A stretch of DNA of 64,000 nucleotides from Achromobacter spanius (lineage in GTDB: Bacteria; Pseudomonadota; Gammaproteobacteria; Burkholderiales; Burkholderiaceae_B): the NCBI RefSeq assembly GCF_002812705.1, contig NZ_CP025030.1, positions 5,580,001 to 5,644,000 on the forward strand, read 5' to 3'. This document shows positions 44,705-52,858 of the stretch, piece after piece. The notes under the pieces were generated by a model. It saw only the letters and a list, made by a program, of their open reading frames with translations. It had not been told where the DNA came from and made no database searches. Each line of letters starts with the position of its first letter. Position 1 is the stretch's first letter. A program made the position numbers and the translations under genes.

Positions 44705-46150
44705 TCAGCCCCCCATCGACAGTATCGCTTTCATCGTTTGCTGGAAGCCTAGGATGCGCATCACCCGCTTGAGGTTATAGGCCAGTACATTCAAGCTCAT
44801 TTCCGTGCCCACATTGCCCAAGCGACGAGTTAGGAAGTGTGTATAGCCCATCCAATGCTTGAACGTGCCGAACACATGTTCCACTGTGCGCCGCCGCACC
44901 TTCATCGCTTCTGGCATTCGGTCGAGACGGCGCTGCGCCGCCTCAAGCACGGCCTCATGTTCCCATCGACTGATGCGCCGATACGCGCTAGGAGTGCATC
45001 GCTCCTTCATAGCGCATTGTGGGCAGGCACTACTCCAGTAGCGCCGCAATTGAAGACCATTCTCCTCTCGCGTAAACCGGTGGATGGCGCGCTGGCCCGC
45101 AGGGCACTGATACTCGTCGTCCTTCGCGATGTACATGAAGTCCGAACGGTCGAAGCGGCCTTCTGCCTTGGCATTGGAAGTGGTCGGCTTGGGCAAGATC
45201 GCATCAATACCTGTCTCTGCACATGCCTTGATCTGAGGCGCGCTGTAGTAGCCGCGATCGGCAATCGCGCGCAGTCGCTTCTTGCCCATCGCCTCCCGCG
45301 CGGCTTGTGTCATCGATGCCAATGAGTCCCTGTCGTGTCCTCGGTTCGTCACTTCGTGCGCGACGATCAGATGGTGCTTGGCTTCGACAACCATCTGCAC
45401 GTTGTAGCCGACCATCCCCGAGCCCCGGCCACTGGTAGCCATCGAGCGGGCATCCGGGTCAGTCACCGACAACTGACCGTCTGGACTATCTTTGAGCCTT
45501 TCCTTGACGCCATCCAGCGCGCGCATTTGCTTGCGCAGACGTTCGATCTTGTCGTTGAGCCGATCGGTGCGGGCCTCGATCTCGACAGGTTGCGTTCGGT
45601 CCGCAGTGTCGAGCGCCGCCAGATAGCGATGGATGCTCTCCTCAATCTGGTGCTGACGTTTATCAATCTTGGCAGCCGTGAAGTTCTTGTCGCGCGTGTT
45701 GACTGCCTTGAACTTGCTTCCATCAACGGCAACCAGGGCTTGGCTGAATAGCTTGAGATCTCGGCATACGGCAAGAAACCGCCGGCAAACGTTGCGAATG
45801 CCCGAGCCATTGTCACGGCGAAAATCCGCGATGGTCTTGAAGTCTGGCGCCAGACGGCCGACCAACCACATCAGTTCGACATTGCGTTGGCACTCTCGCT
45901 CGAGTCGACGACTGGACTGGACCCGATTTAAGTAGCCGTAGATGTAGATCTTCAGCAGCACGGCCGGGTGGTACGACGGGCGGCCGGTAGCTGCTGGCGC
46001 CGACTTCTCAAATCCGAGCACTGCCAGGTTGAGCTCTTCGACGAATGCGTCGATTATGCGCACCGGGTTGTCGTCGGCGATGAAGTCATCCAGGCATTCC
46101 GGGATCAACGCTACCTGATGCCGGTCCTGACCTTCGATGAAGCGGGGCAT
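44705..46150 (-). CDS. IS1182-family transposase
   Basis: 481 residues, apparently intact. N-terminal DUF772-like region (MPRFIEGQDRHQVALIPECL, AVLLKIYIYGYLNRVQSSRR), a catalytic DDE domain with LVAVDGSKFKAVNTRDKNF, HLIVAHEVTNRGHDRDSL and IADRGYYSAPQI, and a C-terminal DDE/zinc-type end with a cysteine cluster (CPQCAMKERC) and VRRRTVEHVFGTFKHWMGYT carrying the final Glu. Full length for the family, so the element may still be active. Confidence 0.93.
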   Translation of the reverse strand: MPRFIEGQDRHQVALIPECLDDFIADDNPVRIIDAFVEELNLAVLGFEKSAPAATGRPSYHPAVLLKIYIYGYLNRVQSSRRLERECQRNVELMWLVGRLAPDFKTIADFRRDNGSGIRNVCRRFLAVCRDLKLFSQALVAVDGSKFKAVNTRDKNFTAAKIDKRQHQIEESIHRYLAALDTADRTQPVEIEARTDRLNDKIERLRKQMRALDGVKERLKDSPDGQLSVTDPDARSMATSGRGSGMVGYNVQMVVEAKHHLIVAHEVTNRGHDRDSLASMTQAAREAMGKKRLRAIADRGYYSAPQIKACAETGIDAILPKPTTSNAKAEGRFDRSDFMYIAKDDEYQCPAGQRAIHRFTREENGLQLRRYWSSACPQCAMKERCTPSAYRRISRWEHEAVLEAAQRRLDRMPEAMKVRRRTVEHVFGTFKHWMGYTHFLTRRLGNVGTEMSLNVLAYNLKRVMRILGFQQTMKAILSMGG

Positions 46151-46207
46151 GTCGACTCCCGGGATCGAGATACCAAACTCTATCTACATCACCGTAGCGG
46201 CGTCAAA

Positions 46208-46226
46208 GAGTTTTCACACAGCCTCG
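46208..46226 (-). repeat. Inverted repeat, right end of IS
   Basis: Reverse complement is CGAGGCTGTGTGAAAACTC; one mismatch to the left end. Confidence 0.88.
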
Positions 46227-46480
46227 GTCGAAAGCGGCCAGTCGTCGACGACCGCTAGCCCCTCGTTCACTCAGCGCCCAGTCCCTAAAACCGGCGGGAC
46301 AGTGCACGGTGCGCACCGAGCTAATCTGCTGCGCCAAAATTGGGACTCGGAGCGACGCTCCACACTCTAACGACAATGGAATTAACTTAGCCACTCAATC
46401 GGCGACGATAAAGTGCGTTCGACTTGTGACCGACTTTATTTCTGGTTTTCAGGGTGGGCTCCGCCTAACCATCAGCATAT

Positions 46481-47725
46481 TCAAGCCAGTCGTGGCTCCA
46501 GGATTTCAATCGAAACGAGCTTTCTGTCGTCGAGCAGACGAGTGATGCGTGCAAGAACGCGCTGACCAAGAGCAAGGGTACCCGGCTTAGGCAAGCGGGC
46601 ACGGGCCGCGCGCGGCCTCCCCGCTGACTCGCGGTAACCGATGTCGATGAAGAGGCCTTTGTCATTGATGGAGGTGACGCGACCAACTACGGTCATACCG
46701 ACGTGGAAATCCTCGTATCTATATGCAGTCTTCGGCCTGACTTGGTAGCCGAATTGGATCGACTCCATGTTCCGGATTTCATAGTCGGTCGGAGCTTTAT
46801 CGCCCGCGCGGTGAAATTTTAGTTCTGCAGCAGTGGGGACGTTCCAGGTTTTAATGGAAGCATCTCGCCCTTTACCCGTTGCTGAGGCGAAAGGGGAAGG
46901 TGTCTGGAAGATCGACCTAACGATGCTTCGGTCTACGTCGAATTCCACGCTATCCAGTGTCGCGCGATCGAAACTGCTGTCCTCGAGTTGGTCTGGCCGC
47001 TTGCCGCTAATGCTCAGAATGTCTCCGCAAAGGGTCAGGCCGCCATGTAATCGGATCACGTCCCAACCACCCAGTTCTGCCAGCGACTGGCGAAATGCGA
47101 CGATGTCGACCGAGGGAAGAGGGTGCTTTTCTGTCTCAACCTTGAACCCGAAGAAACGCATTAGTGCATGAAGGAGTCGAAGTAGGAATGGCTCAGGCCC
47201 GTTGGGCATGACGTTGCGCAATTCATCAAAGCGGAGCACGTCCGCGCGGGCGACGATCTCATCATTGAGGCGGAGATTGCCATATGGGTCGTAAAAAACA
47301 ACCAGATGCCGCATCCGCACGGGCGCACGCGCTTTACTCAAATGGTGGAGTCGAAGGATCTCCGCGCGCTCTGCGAGGTCTTCAAACAAGCGGCCGTGGT
47401 TGACCAGTTCACCCTTGCGGTTAACCTGGATCACACCACCGCTTTCGTCCAACGTGACGTCACCGGTCCAGTTCTTCAGCTCTACGACGATTGCTTCGGT
47501 AGGGCTGGTGAGAACGAAGTCTAGCTCCCGGCGGCGGCGCGCGGTCGGGTCTGGTACTCGAACCCCGTTGGTCAACTCCCATCCAGTCCCTATCAACCGA
47601 GGTGCCAAAATATTGCACACCTCGTGTTCGGCTTCATGCCCTCGCAGTGATGTGTCGCTCGAATCGTAGGAAAACTCTTCGGCGTTCTTGCTCGCTTCGC
47701 TGATGCGTTTGAACAGATCGATCAT
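46481..47725 (-). CDS. NERD-domain protein with C-terminal S1-like RNA-binding domain
   Basis: A protein of 414 residues from the ATG at 47725 (the open frame upstream to 47803 looks non-coding). N-terminal NERD (nuclease-related) domain at about 25-150: GHEAEHEVCNILAPRLIGTG, then RELDFVLTSPTEAIVVELKN, where D and E-x-K are the restriction-endonuclease-like catalytic pattern. The middle is unassigned. The last ~75 residues read as an S1/OB fold: FHVGMTVVGRVTSINDKGLF, IDIGYRES, LGQRVLARITRLLDDRKLVS. A nuclease-like domain joined to an RNA-binding fold suggests action on RNA or on translation complexes. It lies in the accessory island beside an IS and diverges from an HExxH protein gene, as in many defence islands. 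Function unproven. Confidence 0.75.
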   Translation of the reverse strand: MIDLFKRISEASKNAEEFSYDSSDTSLRGHEAEHEVCNILAPRLIGTGWELTNGVRVPDPTARRRRELDFVLTSPTEAIVVELKNWTGDVTLDESGGVIQVNRKGELVNHGRLFEDLAERAEILRLHHLSKARAPVRMRHLVVFYDPYGNLRLNDEIVARADVLRFDELRNVMPNGPEPFLLRLLHALMRFFGFKVETEKHPLPSVDIVAFRQSLAELGGWDVIRLHGGLTLCGDILSISGKRPDQLEDSSFDRATLDSVEFDVDRSIVRSIFQTPSPFASATGKGRDASIKTWNVPTAAELKFHRAGDKAPTDYEIRNMESIQFGYQVRPKTAYRYEDFHVGMTVVGRVTSINDKGLFIDIGYRESAGRPRAARARLPKPGTLALGQRVLARITRLLDDRKLVSIEILEPRLA

Positions 47726-48175
47726 AGAGGGTGGGTTGATGAGAAGGAGCCCGAATCGTAGCACTGAGTGGATTGCGAAACGGTGTCGCGCTTCTTGGCG
47801 CATGTAGGCCGGCGAAGCCTGGCGCCGTCATCGTGCCCGCTTTCGGCTAGCAACTGCCATTCGTCAGCGGCTGGTTTCGGGTCGTCTACCGCCGATGAGC
47901 GCTCCCGCTGTCGCTGCGGAACCCCCTACGCTGGTGGAACTTGATGGGTTCCCTCCGTCGCCTATCGAACGGACAAGCCGCATCGGTTATCCCTGCTGCG
48001 ATGCTGCAAGTATTTTCTACCTGGCATGCGTCTACAGCACCCGGATGAACTGTTATATTCTTCGCGAAAATTCAAAACTGGCAAACCTGAAGATGGCTGG
48101 CTTAGCGAACGCGAATTTTCCATCGGGAGTGTCAGGCCCGAAGTCACCTCTGTGCAAAATGCAGTTTGAGGCCCA
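47726..48175. other. Divergent intergenic region in the island
   Basis: 450 bp between the NERD/S1 and HExxH genes. It holds a good promoter candidate (48031-48059). An open frame at 47895-48179 overlaps the next start by 4 bp (ATGA) but has no recognised content. Confidence 0.5.
48031..48059 (+). promoter_or_regulatory. Sigma-70-type promoter for the HExxH gene
   Basis: TCTACA (48031-48036), 17-bp spacer, then TATATT (48054-48059) preceded by TG at 48051, an extended -10. It lies about 117 bp upstream of the start codon. Confidence 0.5.
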
Positions 48176-49126
48176 ATGAGTACTTCGAATCTGAAACCCT
48201 CGAAATACCAACTCGAGTCGAATCTTGACCAGTACCGAGTAGGCGCCGGCGCGCATCAGAGCGATCTCGAGTTCGAGGTCCTTCAGACGATCTGCAAGGC
48301 GGCTGATAAGGCTATGCGCTTGGCTGCACGCACGGCCCTCGTTCACGTTCCCGAGCATTTGAAAGATAATCTGTTCCCTACGCTGACGGCTGGCAACAGC
48401 CCGCTACCGATGGCGACTCAGGTAGGCAATGGTGCGGCATATCGAATCTCGATTCCAATCTCCTTCGTCGACAAGCTACTTTCGATCACACCAACTCGAG
48501 GTGGGCGGCCGCCGAGAGAAGCTTCTGACTACTTTATCTCGTCGGCCATCGTCGCAGTGCTAGCCGCGTACGGGCATGAGATGAATCACGTCTTTGCTGG
48601 ACATCTGGGGATGCCATCGTCGAAAGGACAGGAGACGCACTCGGACTACATTGGTGGGGGTCTGCTCTGGGCATGGCTTCACGATGAAGAGATTGCTGCG
48701 TTATGCCGAATTCCAAATGGCAAACAAGTCTCAATGTGTGCATATGGGTTCTTGCATCTGATCTCTGTCTTGGGCGATTCGGATCACGACCGGAGTCTGT
48801 ACCTTCCTCGTTGCCTGCGGCTCAATGTTTTCTTTGGCGGTGCCGGGTTCTGTGCTGAGCAAAGAGGAGGAAGAGCCCAGGGCGATCTGGTTGGAGACGC
48901 CTTTCAGGCTATGCCAGCATGCCCAGATAGTGACTTTGAGTCGTCGGCAATCCGAAGCCAACACGTCAGCCTGATGGTACAGATGAAGCAACCTCAGATG
49001 ATGACCAGGCTGCAGACAGCCCTTCAAGATATGCGCCAAGAAAAGAGCGACTGGTACACCTCGTCAAAACACTTGAGTCCGATTAAGAAGGATCTTCGCC
49101 GCGCTCTCAAACGAGACTCATCATGA
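48176..49126 (+). CDS. Putative zinc metallopeptidase (HExxH) in accessory island
   Basis: A protein of 316 residues. The key motif is AAYGHEMNHVFAGHLGM (about 140-156), an HEMNH zinc-binding pair, followed ~20 residues later by ETHSDYIGGGLLWAWLHDEE, where E/H/D could give the third ligand, as in gluzincin-like enzymes (E..x..D). The rest shows no known domain; the C-terminus is basic (IKKDLRRALKRDSS). No signal peptide or membrane helix, so cytoplasmic. Less GC-rich than the genome core. It is divergent from the NERD/S1 gene. A regulatory or toxin-like protease, possibly cleaving a repressor, is a guess from the motif. Confidence 0.7.
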   Translation: MSTSNLKPSKYQLESNLDQYRVGAGAHQSDLEFEVLQTICKAADKAMRLAARTALVHVPEHLKDNLFPTLTAGNSPLPMATQVGNGAAYRISIPISFVDKLLSITPTRGGRPPREASDYFISSAIVAVLAAYGHEMNHVFAGHLGMPSSKGQETHSDYIGGGLLWAWLHDEEIAALCRIPNGKQVSMCAYGFLHLISVLGDSDHDRSLYLPRCLRLNVFFGGAGFCAEQRGGRAQGDLVGDAFQAMPACPDSDFESSAIRSQHVSLMVQMKQPQMMTRLQTALQDMRQEKSDWYTSSKHLSPIKKDLRRALKRDSS

Positions 49127-49314
49127 AGCGGTTCCAAGGGCACATAAGGCAGAGCACAATGAGGCAGATCGCAGACGATGTGAGGCCGATTTCCAACCGA
49201 CCGCTCATGGCCGAAAGGCGAACTCTATCCCGGCTACTCACACCCTGTGAGATCGCGGAATATACTTCGCCCACGGCAAGACGCCTCCCCGACGTCCGCC
49301 GCCCCGGCCTCGCC
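49123..49314 (+). pseudogene. Possible coupled gene truncated at island boundary
   Basis: An ATG at 49123 overlaps the stop of the HExxH gene (ATGA). The frame stays open to 49434, but the last 120 bp run antisense through the Bug gene at 49315. The first ~64 residues (MKRFQGHIRQSTMRQIADDV) may be the start of a gene cut off where the island meets core sequence. Equally it could be a chance frame. Confidence 0.25.
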
Positions 49315-50322
49315 TCAATCGATGACAATATTCTCCCGCTTCACCACAAGAGAAAGTTGATCGACCTCATGCCCGATGCGCGTGGACAATTCCTTCGGAT
49401 TGCTCATGACGACGCTACCCTGCGCACTGAGTGAGGTCTTGGCGGCGGGTTGCTCCATCGCGCGCTTGGACTGCTCGTACAAGGTGTCGACGATCTGGGC
49501 AGGCGTGCCTGCCGGGGCGAACAGGCCCAGCCAGAAAGTGACATCGATGTTCGGATAGCCTGCCTCGGCCATCGTGGGGATATCCGGCATTTGGGAAATT
49601 CGTTGCTTCTGCGTGACGGCCAGGGCTTTCAACTTGCCGGCCGCCACTTGCGGTGCGCTGGCCAGCGTATCGAAAGACGTGTTCACCTCGCCCGCCATGA
49701 CCGCCATGCTTGCTTGCGAGGCCGACTTGTAGGGGATATGGGTTGCCTTGAACTGGGTGTCATTGCTCAGTTGTGCAAACGCCAGATGGGCCAGGTTGCC
49801 TTGGCCTCCCGAGCCATAAGTGAGCTCGCCCGGATTCTTCCTGGCGTACTCAACCAGATCCTTGACCGACTTGATGGCGTGCTTCTTGGCCCATTCGGGG
49901 TTGACGTTCAGAATGAACGGCGCGTCCAGAACCAGGGCGATGGGAGCGAAATCCTTGGTCTTGTACTGGGAGTTCTTGTAGATCAAGGGGTTGACCGTGA
50001 TGCTGCTGCTGTTGGTGGCCAGCAGCGTGTAGCCATCCGGCGCCGAACGGGCCACCTCGGCCGCCCCGATCGACCCATTGGCGCCGCCCTTGTTCTCCAC
50101 GATGACGGGCTGCTTGAGCGTCTTGGACAACGAATCCGACAGCAGGCGAGCCATCGTGTCCGTGATCGAACCGGCCGGGAACGGCACGATGATCTTGATG
50201 GCTTTAGTGGGCCATGCGTTGTCCTGCGCGAACGCGGCAGGTGCCCCCAACCCCAATGCCGAAGCCACGGCAAGGTGCGCGGAAGTGATGAGGAAGTTAC
50301 GGCGGGAATGGGATGTAGTCAT
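49315..50322 (-). CDS. Bug-family tripartite tricarboxylate receptor, Tat-type signal
   Basis: 335 residues. Twin-arginine signal SRRNFLITSAHLAVASALGL then cleavage near AFAQ (about residue 33). Bug core: IKIIVPFPAGSITDTMARLL, PVIVENKGGANGSIGAAEVA, DGYTLLATNSSSITVNPLIY, FKATHIPYKSASQASMAVMA. It is in line with the CoA-transferase and carboxylase genes upstream of it on the same strand (55 bp gap), so it probably imports the acid that they process. Confidence 0.92.
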   Translation of the reverse strand: MTTSHSRRNFLITSAHLAVASALGLGAPAAFAQDNAWPTKAIKIIVPFPAGSITDTMARLLSDSLSKTLKQPVIVENKGGANGSIGAAEVARSAPDGYTLLATNSSSITVNPLIYKNSQYKTKDFAPIALVLDAPFILNVNPEWAKKHAIKSVKDLVEYARKNPGELTYGSGGQGNLAHLAFAQLSNDTQFKATHIPYKSASQASMAVMAGEVNTSFDTLASAPQVAAGKLKALAVTQKQRISQMPDIPTMAEAGYPNIDVTFWLGLFAPAGTPAQIVDTLYEQSKRAMEQPAAKTSLSAQGSVVMSNPKELSTRIGHEVDQLSLVVKRENIVID

Positions 50323-50377
50323 TGTTTGTCTCCACGAAAGTTAGATCTTGTGTATTGCATCGTGCTTGCGCGGCTTG

Positions 50378-52825
50378 TCAGGCCGCCTTCCTGGTTGCGG
50401 TGTTTCCTATGATTCCGTCTCGTTCCAGTGTCTGTTGCTGATCCGCGCTCATGCCCAGCACGCGCGAAAACACTTCGCTGTTGTGCTGCCCGAGCGTAGG
50501 CGCCGGACGCACCGCCGCGACCGTCGCGCCCGGCTCCCTGAACCAGGGCGTGGTTGCCAGAAACTCGCCGATATAAGGGCGGGTAGTCGCCTTGAAAAAC
50601 TCGCGGGCCCTGAGATGCGGGTCATCGAGTACCGTCCAGATCGGCTTGACTTCTCCTGCGCTGATACCGGCCTGCTGCAATTCGGCCATGGCGCTTTGCG
50701 CGGAGCGCGCGCGCGCCCATGCGTTGATCCTGCGGTCTATCTCTTCCTGTCGGGCCCGTCGGCCTGCCGCCTTATCCAGAGCAGAGTCCAGGGCAAGATC
50801 CGCCGCCTGCATGACCGTCAGCAATGCCTGCCATTGCGCATCGCTCGTGATGCTCACCACCACCCAGGCGTCATCGCCCGCGCACTGGTATATCCCCTGC
50901 GGGGCATGGAGAGGATGCGCATTGCCGCTGCGGGGCGTGGTCATGCCGTGCACGGACTGCTCAATCAGGAACGGCGCTGTCATGGGCAGCATGCATTCCA
51001 CCTGAGACAGGTTGACGTGGCGCCCCTTGCCCGAGCGTTGCTGCACGAACAGCGCCAGCAACGCCGCCGCCCCCCCGTTGAAGCCACCCACCGGATCACC
51101 ATAAGCGTAGGAGGTCAGCGCGGGAGGGTCCTGCGGGAAACCGGTGTGTTGCGGCAGGCCGCTAGCCTGCTCCAGCGTGCCGCCGTAGGCCCTGATCGTG
51201 CTCCACTCATTGCCCGACCCGAATGCCGGCATGGATACCATGACCAAGCGCGGATTGACCTGGGACAGCACGGCATAGTCCAGCCCGAGTTTGGGCAACA
51301 CCTCGGTCGAGTAGTTCTCGATGACGATATCGGCCTTGGCCACCAGATCGAACAGGACCGCACGCCCTTCCGCACGGGTCAGATCAAGCGTGATGCCCAA
51401 CTTGTTGCGGTTCATCAGCGCAAAGTTCGAGTTCTTTTCGTATAGCTTTTCCTGATAGAACTCATCGGTGTAATGCGTGCCCCGCCACCAGTCCGGATAG
51501 CCCGTGCTTTCCACCTTGATGACTTCCGCGCCAAAGTCCGCCAGCGTCCTTGCCGCCAATGGCCCGGCCCACCCCATCGTCAGATCCACCACCCGAATTT
51601 TTTGCAAGGGCGGCGCGTCCGGCGCGGCCCTGGCCAAGCCGGCGGCCGGCGTCAGGCTCTGCGCTTCACGGTAGCGGGGGCCGTCAGCATCCAGAAGCGC
51701 TGCCTTACCGCCCGGCAAAGGCCCCGCATCGCCCATAGGCAGCGGAACGACCGGCCCCTCGAATTCGGCTGCCCCCGCCTTGACGGGAACAAAGGCGCCG
51801 CGTTCGCGATGCACGCCTTGTTGAAGCAGTTCTGCCATGGTCGGCACGATGACAGCGGGAAATTTCTGCTTGCGCAGCACATCGAACCATTCCTCGGCTG
51901 TCCTGGCGCGCAGGCTGGGAATCAGGAACGCATCGATTTCGTCCGCATGGACCATACGGGTCGGCCCGCTCGCAAAACGCGGGTCCGCGGCCAGGTCCGG
52001 GTGGCCGATGGCAGCGCACAGCGCTGCCCACTGCGGGCCGGTATGGGCGAACAGCCCAATCCAGCCCTGCTTTGTCTCGTAGATGCCGGCGGGATGCGCT
52101 GTGCAGAACCGGTTGACACCCAGCCGGGCCATGGGATGCCGGCCATCCTGCACCATGCCGGCTTCCATCTCCACCAGCGAAAACGCAACCTCATGGATGC
52201 TCAGCAGATAACGCCGGCTGCCGTCGGATCGTCCTAGCAACGCAGCGGTCGCGCTTGAGAATGCCGCGACACCGGCGGCAATGGCGGTCTGAATGTCGTG
52301 CGGCAGATGGGGCGGGCCCTGCTTCGCGCCACTGCAATACACCGCGCCGGCCAGGGCGCGGCACACGGCTTCGGTGCCTGCGAAACCGCTGTAGGGCCCG
52401 GACTCGCCGAACCAGGTCAGACATACCTCGATAGGCGCCTTGCCCTGGCCGTCATTCCCATCGCCAGCGTACGCGGGGCGCTTCAGAACCTCCAAGCCTT
52501 CGTCCAGGGCCCGGGCGTCAAGAATCACATCGCATGTCCGGGCGAGCCCCGACAGCCACGCGGGTTCCGCGCCTGTCTTTCCGCGAAGGGCCACGCTGCG
52601 CTTGTTGGTATTAAGCCAGGCATGCAAGGCGCTTGCGGGCTCGCCATTGGCCTCGTTCAAAAGGGGCGGCAGGCGGCGCAACGTGTCGCCGTCGGCGTCC
52701 TCCAGCTTGATGACCTCGGCGCCAAAATCCGCAAAGAGCTTCCCGGCATAAGCCACTGCCGCTCCGCAGCCGATTTCCAGCACGCGCAACCCGGAGAAGG
52801 CGAGCCGGCTTTCAGATGTATGCAT
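50378..52825 (-). CDS. Two-domain class III CoA-transferase (CaiB/BaiF), DddD-like layout
   Basis: 815 residues from the ATG at 52825; a TTG at 52843 with AAGGTGAAG in front is an alternative. Both halves carry a complete CaiB/BaiF fold. First: LRVLEIGCGAAVAYAGKLFA, ADFGAEVIKLED, with the active-site region LPHDIQTAIAAG. Second: IRVVDLTMGWAGPLAARTLA, ADFGAEVIKVES, with YAYGDPVGGFNGGAA, where the Asp fits the catalytic residue of formyl-CoA transferase. Class III enzymes move CoA from an acyl-CoA donor to a free acid. The double-domain layout recalls DddD (DMSP CoA-transferase/lyase), but no reaction is claimed. The fused carboxylase gene lies upstream (33 bp), so a CoA ester made here may be carboxylated next. 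Confidence 0.88.
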   Translation of the reverse strand: MHTSESRLAFSGLRVLEIGCGAAVAYAGKLFADFGAEVIKLEDADGDTLRRLPPLLNEANGEPASALHAWLNTNKRSVALRGKTGAEPAWLSGLARTCDVILDARALDEGLEVLKRPAYAGDGNDGQGKAPIEVCLTWFGESGPYSGFAGTEAVCRALAGAVYCSGAKQGPPHLPHDIQTAIAAGVAAFSSATAALLGRSDGSRRYLLSIHEVAFSLVEMEAGMVQDGRHPMARLGVNRFCTAHPAGIYETKQGWIGLFAHTGPQWAALCAAIGHPDLAADPRFASGPTRMVHADEIDAFLIPSLRARTAEEWFDVLRKQKFPAVIVPTMAELLQQGVHRERGAFVPVKAGAAEFEGPVVPLPMGDAGPLPGGKAALLDADGPRYREAQSLTPAAGLARAAPDAPPLQKIRVVDLTMGWAGPLAARTLADFGAEVIKVESTGYPDWWRGTHYTDEFYQEKLYEKNSNFALMNRNKLGITLDLTRAEGRAVLFDLVAKADIVIENYSTEVLPKLGLDYAVLSQVNPRLVMVSMPAFGSGNEWSTIRAYGGTLEQASGLPQHTGFPQDPPALTSYAYGDPVGGFNGGAAALLALFVQQRSGKGRHVNLSQVECMLPMTAPFLIEQSVHGMTTPRSGNAHPLHAPQGIYQCAGDDAWVVVSITSDAQWQALLTVMQAADLALDSALDKAAGRRARQEEIDRRINAWARARSAQSAMAELQQAGISAGEVKPIWTVLDDPHLRAREFFKATTRPYIGEFLATTPWFREPGATVAAVRPAPTLGQHNSEVFSRVLGMSADQQQTLERDGIIGNTATRKAA

Positions 52826-52858
52826 AGTCGCAACCTGTTCCAACAGACTTCACCTTGA

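Larger units (their letters stand above)
44541..46226 (-). mobile_element. IS1182-family insertion sequence, complete
   Basis: A 1,686-bp element bounded by inverted repeats CGAGGCTGTGTGGAAACTC (44541-44559) and its near-complement (46208-46226), 18 of 19 bases matching. It holds one full-length transposase gene. No target duplication is obvious in the flanking bases (GGGT left, GTCG right). Confidence 0.9.

Noticed and set aside
47895..48179. 94-codon frame overlapping the HExxH gene start by ATGA
   Set aside because: No recognised content, and the promoter candidate at 48031-48059 lies inside it; more likely chance.
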